Positions 38,033 to 46,980 of a DNA stretch of 64,000 nucleotides are shown in pieces. The notes under the pieces are model-generated. The model saw only the letters and a list, made by a program, of their open reading frames with translations, did not search any database and was not told the DNA's origin. The stretch is from Pseudoalteromonas piscicida (GTDB taxonomy: Bacteria; Pseudomonadota; Gammaproteobacteria; Enterobacterales; Alteromonadaceae), in NCBI RefSeq assembly GCF_002208135.1, contig NZ_CP021646.1, forward strand, positions 3,874,001 through 3,938,000. The letters run 5' to 3'. A program made the translations under genes and the position numbers. The first letter of the stretch is position 1. Every line of letters begins with the position of its first letter.

Positions 38033-39829
38033 ATGAAAATAAAAATAACTTACCTAGCCACACTGCTAGGGTTACTACACGGCACAGCAAATGCCCAACA
38101 GGAATACCCTCTATTTCCCGGCGATCCACTCGTAAACCAGCAATGGCACTTGAAAAATACAGGGCAAGATGCGTTTTCTGAGCGTGGTGGTATTGCAGGA
38201 GAAGATCTTAATCTTAGCCTCACTCACGCCCTTGGAATTATGGGAACTGGCGTGACCACCGCAGTCATTGATGGTGGTGTCGAGCTTACTCACCCTGATC
38301 TCGTTGGCAACGTAAAACCCGGTTCATGGGATTTTCTCACTAACTCTCCTGATTTAAAACCAGCCGACAGTGGAGATAGCCACGGGACTGGTGTTGCAGG
38401 TATCATCGCTGCAAGCGCGTTTAACGGTATTGGTGGTCGCGGTGTAGCGCCAAGAGCCGGCCTAGTCGGTTTTAACTATCTTAAAAACGGTAACATGGAA
38501 AACTGGTTACAGTCTCACGGTATGTACTCTGACGGCTTCAACAAAGCTTCCTTTGATTTTCCTCGCGTTTTTAACCAAAGCTATGGCCGTACCCTTTCAT
38601 CGCCTCAGACATTCAATTATGACTTTTCTCCTTGGTTACAGACCTATGAAGATGCTCAAGAAGAGATCACCACCACAAGCCACAGCGGCCGCGGTGCAAT
38701 TTTCGTAAAATCCGCAGGTAATGGTTATCAAGTGCAAAGTTTTAACGCTAGCGGACTAGGTCCTGGCTATCTTTGGTTCTCCAACCGTAACCACGGTCTA
38801 CCAATGCAAAACGTTAACTTGGAGCGTATCGATACCAGCTACTGGAACTTAGTAGTCTCCGCATATAATGCCGATGGTAAGCGTTCCTCATACTCAACAG
38901 TAGGCTCTAGTGTGTTCGTCAGTGCGCCGGGTGGCGAATATGGCTCAACAACACCTGCTATTATCTCAACCGATATTAGTGGCTGTGATTGGGGTAAAAA
39001 CCCTGCGAACCCTCGCAATAGTTTACATGGCGGGCACCCGCTCGATCCAAACTGTGATTATAACGCGACAATGAATGGTACCTCTTCTGCGGCACCCAAC
39101 ACGACTGGTGCAATTGCGCTGATTATGTCTGCGAACCCCGCGTTAACGTGGCGCGATGTTAGACATATTTTAGCTTCAACAGCACGTAAAATTGACCCAG
39201 ACCAGCCGGGCGTTACATTGACCTTTAACAATCCAGCTGGTGAGGCACAGCAGTATGATGCCATTCCTGCATGGCAAACTAATGCCGCGGGTTATAACTT
39301 CCATACCTTCTATGGCTTTGGCGCTATTGATGTTGATGCGGCAGTAACTATGGCTCGGTTCTATAATGAGGACAGAGGAAACTTCACTATCACACCTTGG
39401 CAGCGAGTTAATGCTAATGTCACCATTCCTGACGGAAGCCTCGCTGGTGCCGAAAGTTCGGTACAGATTGACAACGATGTCACCGTTGAAGCGGTGCAGA
39501 TCCGTGTTACCGGTGAGCATACTAGTACCCGTGACGTTGCGATTGAACTCATTTCTCCATCAGGTACGCGCAGTGTCTTAATGACACCCAGAACAGGCAC
39601 AATTTCAGGGCGTAACGGCTTTAACGATATGCAAATGCTATCACACCACTTTTATGGCGAACCTGCACAAGGTCAATGGACCATTCGCTTAATTGACACC
39701 CAAGGTGAAGATGAAGCATTTACCTTTGATCCGCGTAACGGAGCTCCAGATATTCAAGCGGTGCATAGAAATAACGCACAAGACGGTGTACTAACATCTT
39801 GGCAAATTCGTTTTATTGGTCATAACTAA
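38033..39829 (+). CDS. Kexin-like S8 serine protease with P-domain, apparently lacking a propeptide
   Basis: This 598-residue secreted protease has a signal peptide ending near residue 22 (GTANAQQ). The mature protein begins at once with a proprotein-convertase-type segment (PLFPGDPLVNQQWHLKN), so no propeptide is visible. The catalytic triad motifs are VIDGGVELTHPDL (Asp), DSHGTGVAGI (His) and NGTSSAAPN (Ser near residue 350). A C-terminal P-domain follows, with the VQIRVTGEHTSTRDVAIELISP type of strand pattern. This architecture matches Aeromonas sobria serine protease (ASP), which is matured by a separate chaperone, ORF2, encoded just downstream. The gene following here is placed in the same way. 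Confidence 0.9.
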   Translation: MKIKITYLATLLGLLHGTANAQQEYPLFPGDPLVNQQWHLKNTGQDAFSERGGIAGEDLNLSLTHALGIMGTGVTTAVIDGGVELTHPDLVGNVKPGSWDFLTNSPDLKPADSGDSHGTGVAGIIAASAFNGIGGRGVAPRAGLVGFNYLKNGNMENWLQSHGMYSDGFNKASFDFPRVFNQSYGRTLSSPQTFNYDFSPWLQTYEDAQEEITTTSHSGRGAIFVKSAGNGYQVQSFNASGLGPGYLWFSNRNHGLPMQNVNLERIDTSYWNLVVSAYNADGKRSSYSTVGSSVFVSAPGGEYGSTTPAIISTDISGCDWGKNPANPRNSLHGGHPLDPNCDYNATMNGTSSAAPNTTGAIALIMSANPALTWRDVRHILASTARKIDPDQPGVTLTFNNPAGEAQQYDAIPAWQTNAAGYNFHTFYGFGAIDVDAAVTMARFYNEDRGNFTITPWQRVNANVTIPDGSLAGAESSVQIDNDVTVEAVQIRVTGEHTSTRDVAIELISPSGTRSVLMTPRTGTISGRNGFNDMQMLSHHFYGEPAQGQWTIRLIDTQGEDEAFTFDPRNGAPDIQAVHRNNAQDGVLTSWQIRFIGHN

Positions 39830-39840
39830 GGAGAACCACT

Positions 39841-40263
39841 ATGAAAGCATTCGTTTTAACTGCCTTACTACTTAGTGGCCAAGTACTTGCGACAAACGAT
39901 GGATTAATTGAGTTAACTGAAGTACCACAAGGTGCTGAAATAAACATCAACAACCAATCATTTGTTTCACTTGAAGAAAATAACACCACACTGGTTAAAG
40001 GGTTGAAACTACAATCACCAGCAACTGGGGAAGTTTATACCGTCACTGGTGAGATTATCGTTGAACACCTTACGATTATTAATGCTAATACTTTCGCTAG
40101 CGACAATAATCTAATTTTAAGCTACGTTCGCGGTAACCGCGCCATCTACCGCCACGCTGACGCACAAACTGATCTCACAACCTTGAATGCATATTTACGT
40201 GCACAAGCAGGGGTATTGAGTACTCAGATAGGCTTACAGCTTGAAGGTTTGGAAAGCGAGTAA
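39841..40263 (+). CDS. Small secreted protein, candidate external chaperone of the S8 protease
   Basis: This 140-residue protein has a signal peptide ending near residue 17 (GQVLATN), then a small, mostly beta-rich acidic domain and a helical C-terminus ending in acidic residues (GLESE). It starts 11 bases after the protease stop, with AAGGAG just before its ATG. The position and size match ORF2 of Aeromonas sobria (about 150 residues), the dedicated folding chaperone of ASP. I cannot align the sequences here, so the assignment rests on gene order, size and the missing propeptide in the protease. Confidence 0.6.
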   Translation: MKAFVLTALLLSGQVLATNDGLIELTEVPQGAEININNQSFVSLEENNTTLVKGLKLQSPATGEVYTVTGEIIVEHLTIINANTFASDNNLILSYVRGNRAIYRHADAQTDLTTLNAYLRAQAGVLSTQIGLQLEGLESE

Positions 40264-40271
40264 AGCACGTT

Positions 40272-40298
40272 AGTAGAGAGGCTAAATGCCTCTCTACT
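40272..40298. terminator. Hairpin between convergent genes
   Basis: AGTAGAGAGGC pairs with GCCTCTCTACT around a five-base loop. It sits exactly between the ORF2-like gene and the facing AhpD-like gene. It has no clear T-run, so its efficiency is uncertain. Confidence 0.5.
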
Positions 40299-40300
40299 GA

Positions 40301-40840
40301 TCAGCTAAACGCTTTAAAAGCATCATCCAGCGGAGTATGCGCGATATGATTCACATAGTTACTCATAACCTTTTGACTTAGCGCTAAGATAATTTCCAGC
40401 AGATTTTGTTTAGTATAACCTGCGGCAAAAAACGCTTTCGTTTGTGCATCGCTCAACTTGCCACGTTCGCGCAGCATTTCAAGTGTAGTGGCACGCAGCA
40501 CTTCTAGCTTCTCATCGCCCAGCGGTGCTTGCTCGCGCAGCGCTTTGACCAATTCATCACTTACTTTCATTGATTTTGCGATGGCAGAGTGAGCAGGCAC
40601 ACAGTAGTGACATTCATGTTCTACATTAATCGCTTGCCACACCACAGTTTTTTCATCGTTATTGAACGAGCTATTTAAAAAAGCCTCATGTAACACTTGA
40701 TAGCCATGAAGGTGCTCCGGTGATTCCGCCATTACACCATGAAGGTTCGGAATACGTCCAAACGCCTGCTGGGACTTCTCAAGTAATGGTTTACCTTTTT
40801 GCGGTGCAGATTCTACGGTATGGATTGTAAAGTCAGTCAT
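40301..40840 (-). CDS. Carboxymuconolactone decarboxylase/AhpD-like protein
   Basis: This 179-residue protein contains the AhpD-like redox motif ECHYCVPAH (CxxCxxxH) near the middle, preceded by VWQAINVEHE. Such proteins are small alpha-helical peroxidase partners or disulfide enzymes. I chose the ATG at 40840 because GAGGAG lies 6 bases upstream; an in-frame ATG at 40861 would leave no ribosome site. It is a single gene. About 290 bases upstream lies an orphan TetR-type operator, separated from the gene by a MITE-like repeat. Confidence 0.85.
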   Translation of the reverse strand: MTDFTIHTVESAPQKGKPLLEKSQQAFGRIPNLHGVMAESPEHLHGYQVLHEAFLNSSFNNDEKTVVWQAINVEHECHYCVPAHSAIAKSMKVSDELVKALREQAPLGDEKLEVLRATTLEMLRERGKLSDAQTKAFFAAGYTKQNLLEIILALSQKVMSNYVNHIAHTPLDDAFKAFS

Positions 40841-40905
40841 CAGTTGCTCCTCTTGATGCATTTTGTACTGGTATAACCTGAGCTCAAACTAACCTCAGGT
40901 TAACT

Positions 40906-41102
40906 AACCTGAGCTGCGGATAATTAATGCCTTTCTAGCAGCCAGTTTTAGCGCTAACTGCGTTGAATTCACTTCCAATAGCCAGCTATTGAGGCGTAAA
41001 TTCGCCTTGTTATCCCCAAAAACTTTCTGGCTAGATAAGGAAATAATTTAATGTGAGCTTAAGAATAAAGAGTTAGCTCATTCCTTATCCAAACCTCAGG
41101 TT
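40906..41102. mobile_element. MITE-like intergenic element with imperfect terminal inverted repeats
   Basis: A 197-base non-coding block is bounded by AACCTGAGCTGCGGATAA at the left and, in inverted orientation, AACCTGAGGTTTGGATAA at the right (15 of 18 bases identical). Extra copies of the AACCTGAG tip lie just outside the left end (40875-40901). It fills most of the 383-base gap 40841-41244. No coding sequence is convincing inside it. Confidence 0.5.
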
Positions 41103-41133
41103 TACTACTCATTGGGTGCTAGACTAACCTTAC

Positions 41134-41149
41134 TTGAATGATCATTCAA
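41134..41149. promoter_or_regulatory. Perfect palindrome, TetR-type operator candidate
   Basis: TTGAATGATCATTCAA is a perfect 16-base palindrome of the kind bound by TetR-family repressors. It lies beyond the MITE-like block, upstream of the AhpD-like gene. No TetR gene is in the window. Confidence 0.45.
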
Positions 41150-41244
41150 ATAACTATTCGCTATAGTAAACGTAATAACTGTCTAAATTAATATGAAATT
41201 TAATTCGCTAATGACTGGTCGGGGTCAAGCCAGCAGCGTTGAGA

Positions 41245-42120
41245 TCAAAAGTAAACTTTGTTCTCAAAGTAGTCGATAATTAGCTTATCGTCGTTGAAAT
41301 TACTTAAACCCAGCAGAATAAATGACTCGTCTTTATATCCAAGTACCTCAAACACTGGCATATCCGATAAGTGACTTTCGGTATTAATGATTTCCTTGCC
41401 ACCCAAACTAAAGCATAGTGATTCTATAGCCATTTTCTTAGTCACTTGGTCGTTCAACCCTCGGCTGATATCTTCTTCACCCAGTGTTAATGCCAACTTA
41501 TTTGCCAAGTGTGAGTTGATGTAGTTGGTTGGGGCGCCGGTATCAAGCACGGCGTCAACGCGCTCGCCATTAAAGCTTGCTGTCAGCTTGATGAAATTGT
41601 TATCTATTTTAAAACTTTCACTCTTCAAGCCTTGTGTCACACTATTTGGGCAAGCCCCTTGATACAAACTCAACTCATTATTTTTAAAATCAAATACATT
41701 ACAATATTGCGACATGTATCCATGCCCCAAAATTCCAGGCAAAACACCTTCCACCTCTAAGCGGGTCATATCTTTGAATACATAAGGAAGCGACTCTGCA
41801 TCAAAATGACCGACGCTGGTATGATCTAGCGTTGCCAATACTAGCTCTGAGCTGCCACTTGCACCTTGCACGTCCATTTTACTTAGCTTATCTTCAGGCA
41901 AGGCAAGTACTGCTTTTAGATTTACCGGTAAAATACCAACATTCGCAGCACTGTCTAAGATCATAGGATGGGTAACCGTATGGTTAAGCGTTGCCATCAC
42001 ATAAGCATGACCTTTCTCGGTGTACTTCATCGGTAAGGTTAGCGATTGTGGCGCGGTTGACGCGGTGATCCCACAGCCAACGGTGGTACATGCTAATGCT
42101 GATAAAATAATTGCTCTCAT
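41245..42120 (-). CDS. Retropepsin-like aspartyl protease lipoprotein
   Basis: This 291-residue predicted lipoprotein (lipobox TVGC, Cys near residue 16) has two retropepsin-like halves. The second keeps a canonical active site, AVLDTGAPTNYI. The first reads MILDSAANVGIL, with Ser in place of Thr in D-T/S-G-A and no Gly. Bacterial members of this gag-like aspartyl protease group are envelope proteins of poorly known function. The gene follows the sensor kinase gene by 66 bases on the same strand, so the two-component pair may control it. With one intact DTGA site, activity is plausible but unproven. Confidence 0.75.
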   Translation of the reverse strand: MRAIILSALACTTVGCGITASTAPQSLTLPMKYTEKGHAYVMATLNHTVTHPMILDSAANVGILPVNLKAVLALPEDKLSKMDVQGASGSSELVLATLDHTSVGHFDAESLPYVFKDMTRLEVEGVLPGILGHGYMSQYCNVFDFKNNELSLYQGACPNSVTQGLKSESFKIDNNFIKLTASFNGERVDAVLDTGAPTNYINSHLANKLALTLGEEDISRGLNDQVTKKMAIESLCFSLGGKEIINTESHLSDMPVFEVLGYKDESFILLGLSNFNDDKLIIDYFENKVYF

Positions 42121-42186
42121 AATCTTGCTCTCAAACTGTTGATGTCGTTGTTGAGCTAACTATGCCGAGCAATTGTCAAGCAATTA

Positions 42187-43566
42187 TCAAGTTAGTCGAG
42201 AAAACCGAAGTGAAAAGCGTGCGCCTTGATTTTCAACACTGCTAGCGGTTAATGTCGCGCCCATCAACTCGGCAAGTTGACGGCAAATTGGCAAGCCGAG
42301 CCCCAAACTAGATGTATCGTGGCGTGATGCTTGTACTCGGTAAAAACGTTCAAACACCTGATCGAGTTGAACAGGTGACATACCTTGGCCGCGATCGGCA
42401 ACCGTAATAATCAGTTCATTGTCTTGGTAACTTAGGTGCAAAGTCACAACGCCACCATCTGCACCATATTTAAACGCATTATCGAGTAAGTTCACCACTA
42501 TCTGCCTGACTCTTCCGGCATCAAGCATCACGGTCACGCCCGATTGAATATCTGCGTCCAATACCACTCCTCGCGCTTCGGCCTGTGCTTGGTAACGCAC
42601 TAAGGTCGATGTTAACAGCTCAGAGAGATTTACTCGTGTTGGAGACAACGTCAGCTGCTTTGACTCGGTTAATGACAACAAACATAAGTCGTCGATAATG
42701 CGATTGACGTTGTGAAGTTTTTGGGTGATCACCGCTAACTGAGACTTATCCATAGGGACTACACCGTCTTCCATCGCCTCCAAGCGCGAACGAATGCCGT
42801 TAAGTGGTGTTCTAAGCTCATGAGATAAGTCGGAATTCATTTGTTTATATTGCTGATGCAAACCTTGTAGCCAAGCCGCAAGATTATTGAAACTACTGAT
42901 GATTTCACCAACTTCATCATGGCGTTTTAGCGCTAAGCGGGTGTCTAACTCTCCCGACTCTATCGCCTTAAAGCTACGTTTAAGCTGTTTAAGTGGCGAC
43001 AAAAAGTACCACGCCCCCAACCAAGCAAGCAGGGCTGCAATAATCGATAAAATCACCAAAGTAAGCATAAAATCATCCAGCATAGCTTGCTGCAACGCTT
43101 CCTTTTCAAAGGACCTATCTAGCAATACCTCAGGTAACCAAAACAACTCACCATGTGGTGATAACGCATATTGCGCCTCATTAAATTGCACCACAAACGC
43201 CGCAACACCGGGATGATGGATAGAAAATTGATGACCGGATTTGACCTGCTCATAGTCTACGGTGAGATCGGGGTTGAGGATCTTTACATCCGCTGTTGAG
43301 TTAGCATCTCGCCAAATAAATAGCTGCTCAGGAAAGGTTGATGCTAAAAACGTTAGCGTCGCTTCTGGGCTCGTGAAGGTGTTGCCAATCAGTGCTTCCT
43401 CCACTAAATCTTCGTCAAGCAGAGCGTGCCCAAACGTCACCGCGCTTTGCTTATTAAACGCTAAAAAGGTGCGCTCGGCTGAGTTTTTAGAGAGTTGATA
43501 AAAGCTCCCGAGTAGCGCAAAGGTGCAAAGCGCCACAAGTAAGGTAAATTTGGTTTTTAGCTTCAT
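42187..43566 (-). CDS. Sensor histidine kinase (EnvZ/CpxA-type)
   Basis: This 459-residue kinase has an N-terminal helix (about 7-24), a periplasmic sensor domain of about 135 residues and a second helix (about 160-182). A HAMP domain follows, then the H-box DLSHELRTPLNG, the N-box VNLLDNAFKYG, and the G-boxes ADRGQGM and GLGLPICRQL. All catalytic motifs are intact. The gene overlaps the response-regulator gene by 4 bases, showing translational coupling. The sensed signal is unknown. Confidence 0.93.
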   Translation of the reverse strand: MKLKTKFTLLVALCTFALLGSFYQLSKNSAERTFLAFNKQSAVTFGHALLDEDLVEEALIGNTFTSPEATLTFLASTFPEQLFIWRDANSTADVKILNPDLTVDYEQVKSGHQFSIHHPGVAAFVVQFNEAQYALSPHGELFWLPEVLLDRSFEKEALQQAMLDDFMLTLVILSIIAALLAWLGAWYFLSPLKQLKRSFKAIESGELDTRLALKRHDEVGEIISSFNNLAAWLQGLHQQYKQMNSDLSHELRTPLNGIRSRLEAMEDGVVPMDKSQLAVITQKLHNVNRIIDDLCLLSLTESKQLTLSPTRVNLSELLTSTLVRYQAQAEARGVVLDADIQSGVTVMLDAGRVRQIVVNLLDNAFKYGADGGVVTLHLSYQDNELIITVADRGQGMSPVQLDQVFERFYRVQASRHDTSSLGLGLPICRQLAELMGATLTASSVENQGARFSLRFSRLT

Positions 43567-44258
43567 GAAGACACCTTACGCGCAATAAATTGATAGCCTT
43601 GCCCGTAACGAGTGGCGATAAACTTGGGCTCAGTTTTACTGTCGCCTAGTTTTTTACGCAAGTTAGCCAAGTGAGTATCGACTGCCCGATCCGTAATAGG
43701 CGCATCACTTCCCCATACTTGTTCAATTAATTGCGCCCGGCTAAATAATTGTTGCGGTTGCTTGGCCATGGTCAGTAATAACTCGAACTCCACAGCCGTT
43801 AACGCAGGCGTTTGCTGTATTATCGTCACCGATTTGCTCTCAAGATTGATACTTAAGCCGTCAAACAACAAGGAAGCACTCTGCTGACCGCGATAGCTAC
43901 GCTTACATAGTGCTTTGGCTCGTGAGATGACCTCTCTAGGGCTATAAGGCTTACATACATAATCATCCGCACCAAGCTCAAACCCCTCAAGGCGATCGGT
44001 TTCAGATACTTTGGCGGTCACCATAATGGTAGGAATGTTGCGCGCAACGGCGTCTTTAAGTAGCTCACGGCCATCACCGCCGGGTAGCATGACATCTAAA
44101 ATAGCGAGTTTAAATGTTAGATTTTGCAGTGCCCTATGGGCATCTGGGGCGTTATCGAAATAGACAACCTGCATATCCGCTTGTGCCAGATATAAACGTA
44201 ATATCTCAGCACTGCTTGGGTCATCTTCTACATATAAAACTGTATATTGGTCAGACAT
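43563..44258 (-). CDS. OmpR/PhoB-family response regulator
   Basis: This 231-residue regulator has a receiver domain with the acidic pair in YVEDD, the phospho-acceptor in LAILDVMLPGGDG and the Lys in CKPYSP. A winged-helix DNA-binding domain follows, ending in the conserved TRYGQGYQF. I chose the ATG at 44258 because the receiver fold begins there; an in-frame start at 44312 would add 18 residues unlike the family. No good Shine-Dalgarno is visible before 44258. It forms a co-transcribed pair with the following kinase. Confidence 0.92.
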   Translation of the reverse strand: MSDQYTVLYVEDDPSSAEILRLYLAQADMQVVYFDNAPDAHRALQNLTFKLAILDVMLPGGDGRELLKDAVARNIPTIMVTAKVSETDRLEGFELGADDYVCKPYSPREVISRAKALCKRSYRGQQSASLLFDGLSINLESKSVTIIQQTPALTAVEFELLLTMAKQPQQLFSRAQLIEQVWGSDAPITDRAVDTHLANLRKKLGDSKTEPKFIATRYGQGYQFIARKVSS

Positions 44259-44309
44259 AGGGAGGCGCTTTTTGTCCTGATTGTAATTATTGGATGTGGA
44301 ATTGTGAAG

Positions 44310-44343
44310 CACAAAAGTCGCGATGGCTGGAACCTATCGCGAC
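44310..44343 (-). terminator. Terminator after nadV
   Basis: The perfect stem GTCGCGAT/ATCGCGAC (44317-44324 with 44336-44343) is followed on the minus strand by TTTTGTG. It lies 29 bases after the nadV stop codon. Confidence 0.75.
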
Positions 44344-44371
44344 CAAAAGACGATGAGAACAACAATGGAAT

Positions 44372-45967
44372 CTAACTAATTTGCGTGCTGATCAAGGCTC
44401 TGATCTCACTCAAGGTGGTTTCTTTTAGTAGCTGTCCATCTTCAAACACCACTTCTAACAAGCCTTGCTTTTCTTCTTCCTCGGTCACATTGTCCTTGCA
44501 GATCAACTCACCATTTACGCGTTCTACTTTGAGCAGTCCCTTTGCTGAGCGCTTTTTGCTGTCGGTTTTTGGCTCTTTAAAAATTGCCACACGCTGGTTG
44601 TTTTTAACCACACTGGTTGCTTTTACCGCAGAGCCATGGGTATCGCGGGTGACATATTGGTAGCTGTATGAGCCAATGCCAAGCACCACTTTGGACGCAA
44701 ATCCTTTGTCCATCAGTCGCTGTAGAATTTGACGCTGACGCTCAAGGGTAATTGCATCGCCATATATTGCGCCAATATGCTCATCTAGCAATTTAAAGCC
44801 TTTATCAGTCACAGTGCCACCAAAGGTATCCCAGAGACATTCAATCAGTCCTTTTACTTCACACTCCTGCAGCTGCGTTGGGTGTGGTTCGACTGAATAG
44901 TAATTTCCCTGCCAACGATACGCTTCAAAGCCATCTGTCATTGCCATTTCTTGCGCTTGCTGCTGAGAGTCAACCAACTCGCTATATTCTGATACTGGTG
45001 AGACACAATACCCAGTCAAGATTTTCACCGGATCTCCGGAGTCTGGACGGATCACCACAGTGCCATCACGAGCCATGATCTCTGCTTTTAATTCTGGCAA
45101 ATACTCAGTGACTAGCTTCCAAAAATCCCAAGTATCAGAGACCACACTGAGGATCCCAGTCGGTGACTGCTCACGCATCAAATATTGGAAAAACTCGATT
45201 TCACCCTCTTGGATCCAAGAACAGGTTACAGAGTGCTCGGTTGCATCTACTGAGCAGCCAACCAGCTCTTTGTCGACATCCGCGCCATAGTACTTTTCAG
45301 CAAATAGTACTGCTGGGATGGTATCCGTCCCTACAAGACCAGACGCAAGGTGACCGAAACCACTCATAGCCGCAGCGTGCTTACCAAACATGCCGCGAAA
45401 ACTAAAATCATGACCCTGAAACGGCACGATCTCCTGAGGTAAACCGGTTTTTTGAGCAAATTCTCGGAACACTTTTAAATATGCAACTGAGGTGGTAGCG
45501 CTCGTTTGGATTGGCCAGTTTTCGCAGCTTAATACCGTCTCAATCATATTGGTTAGCCATTCAAATCCAGACTTAGTATTGACCACAGTGATGGGCGGTA
45601 CCTGATACGGCACTAAAGTCCCTTCTGGCAGCGCTTTAATCCTCAGCGGTAAATAGCCTAAGTCGTGTAGCGCCTCGAGATAACCCACGTCTACAGGATA
45701 GCCCAACATTGCTGTCATGATCCGTCTATGATTTGCCACAGCGGTGTGCTTGTCTGCTGCGAAAAAGTCTTGCCACTCTTCTTGTAAGTAACTTTTGATA
45801 AAATACTGCAGCCCCACAAAAGCCACTTTATCGTTATTTGCAACATTGCTTAACTTGCCGCTACGCGAGGTAAAGTTTGCATAAACCTCTGTTACTTCCG
45901 GGTGATAAGCGCGGCTGTGAAATTCTTTATATACGTCTTTTTGCATACTTGCTGCGGTAATTGTCAT
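44372..45967 (-). CDS. nadV: Nicotinamide phosphoribosyltransferase
   Basis: This 531-residue cytoplasmic enzyme converts nicotinamide and PRPP to nicotinamide mononucleotide for NAD salvage. It resembles bacterial NadV and animal NAMPT in length and motifs: the N-terminal SRSGKLSN segment, the QGHDFSFRGM segment, GTDTIPAVLFAEKYYG, and the active-site VVIRPDSGDP. It is the second gene of a pair with a PRPP synthetase-like gene 11 bases upstream, which would supply the co-substrate. Both lie behind NrtR-type operators and divergent from nrtR. Confidence 0.95.
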   Translation of the reverse strand: MTITAASMQKDVYKEFHSRAYHPEVTEVYANFTSRSGKLSNVANNDKVAFVGLQYFIKSYLQEEWQDFFAADKHTAVANHRRIMTAMLGYPVDVGYLEALHDLGYLPLRIKALPEGTLVPYQVPPITVVNTKSGFEWLTNMIETVLSCENWPIQTSATTSVAYLKVFREFAQKTGLPQEIVPFQGHDFSFRGMFGKHAAAMSGFGHLASGLVGTDTIPAVLFAEKYYGADVDKELVGCSVDATEHSVTCSWIQEGEIEFFQYLMREQSPTGILSVVSDTWDFWKLVTEYLPELKAEIMARDGTVVIRPDSGDPVKILTGYCVSPVSEYSELVDSQQQAQEMAMTDGFEAYRWQGNYYSVEPHPTQLQECEVKGLIECLWDTFGGTVTDKGFKLLDEHIGAIYGDAITLERQRQILQRLMDKGFASKVVLGIGSYSYQYVTRDTHGSAVKATSVVKNNQRVAIFKEPKTDSKKRSAKGLLKVERVNGELICKDNVTEEEEKQGLLEVVFEDGQLLKETTLSEIRALISTQIS

Positions 45968-45978
45968 GGCAATGTTCC

Positions 45979-46833
45979 TTATAATTCAATCATGTTGAGT
46001 TGCACATCGTGGTGCTCGGCTAAGTCGCCTTTATCACGGCACGAATTAGTCGTGTAAACGGTATCGATCAGTCCACTAAAAACGCCTAATCCTTGAGAGA
46101 AAATACCGTGTGTTACGTAAAGCGCAATTGAGTTAGCGCCTTGTGATTTTAGTACCTTAGCAAGTTCAGTGAAGGTTCTGCCACCATCGCAAATATCATC
46201 AACGATCAGTAAATCTTTACCCTTTACCTCACCAAGCACCTGCGTTTGTACAATCTCCCCCGTTTTAAGGTTACGTACTTTTTGTGCTTGGATAACCTCA
46301 ACCTCACCACCAAAATGCTGCGCAATTTTTAGTGTTTTTTTACTCGCTCCCGCATCTGGTGAGACTAAAGTGAGTGCACCGCACTGCAACTGTTGCTGTA
46401 AAGCCGGACATTGCGATATCAATGTCGTTTGCTCAACATTCTCCACTCGCTCAAGGAGTGCAGGTACAACGTCGCTATGTGCATCCCACACGGTGACTTT
46501 GTCTAGCGCCAGTTGATTGATAAGTGACGCCATCACTTTTGCACCTAGCGCCTCACCCGATACGCATACCCTGTCTTGGCGCGCGTAGGGGAAATAGGGT
46601 AACACTAATTCTATTGGCGTCCGCGCCAAACAAAGTCGCTTCAATGCATCCACCGCCATCAGTAAACGCATGATATGAGAAGAATTGGTCACTCTGGCTG
46701 TGATTTGAACTTTTTCGCAATCACGGAAATCAAAGGCCTTGAAACGAATATGCTCTTCCCCACCTGAGAAGGTAAATGCTTCATATTTAACATCTTTTTT
46801 GTTTCCAGAGAATTCATAACTCGTGACTTTCAT
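45979..46833 (-). CDS. Ribose-phosphate pyrophosphokinase-like enzyme of NAD salvage
   Basis: This 284-residue PRPP synthetase homologue is shorter than the housekeeping Prs (about 315). It carries LVLPYFPYARQDRV, the flexible-loop region SPDAGASKK and the PRPP-binding loop LLIVDDICDGGRTF. Such divergent paralogues are commonly paired with nadV and should make PRPP locally for nicotinamide salvage. It is the first gene of the prs-nadV operon and is controlled by the NrtR-type sites just upstream. Confidence 0.9.
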   Translation of the reverse strand: MKVTSYEFSGNKKDVKYEAFTFSGGEEHIRFKAFDFRDCEKVQITARVTNSSHIMRLLMAVDALKRLCLARTPIELVLPYFPYARQDRVCVSGEALGAKVMASLINQLALDKVTVWDAHSDVVPALLERVENVEQTTLISQCPALQQQLQCGALTLVSPDAGASKKTLKIAQHFGGEVEVIQAQKVRNLKTGEIVQTQVLGEVKGKDLLIVDDICDGGRTFTELAKVLKSQGANSIALYVTHGIFSQGLGVFSGLIDTVYTTNSCRDKGDLAEHHDVQLNMIEL

Positions 46834-46849
46834 AACCTTTCCTTAATAA

Positions 46850-46864
46850 TGTCTCTAAGACACA
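46850..46864. promoter_or_regulatory. NrtR-type operator 1
   Basis: TGTCTCTAAGACACA contains the inverted repeat TGTCT-N3-AGACA, 16 bases upstream of the start of the prs-like gene. Confidence 0.7.
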
Positions 46865-46903
46865 AATAAGGTATCAAACATTTTTTGATCAATCAACAAC
46901 TTT

Positions 46904-46918
46904 ATGTCCAAGGGACAT
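46904..46918. promoter_or_regulatory. NrtR-type operator 2
   Basis: ATGTCCAAGGGACAT has the same TGTCY-N3-RGACA geometry. It lies in the middle of the divergent intergenic region. Confidence 0.6.
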
Positions 46919-46980
46919 TTAATGTTTATTTTTAACATAGGGGCATTCAGTATATTTGCCATACTGGCCACAATTGTTTA

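Noticed and set aside
41041..41130. A 17-codon leader peptide upstream of the AhpD-like gene
   Set aside because: It has no ribosome site and lies across the end of the MITE-like block; coding is not supported.
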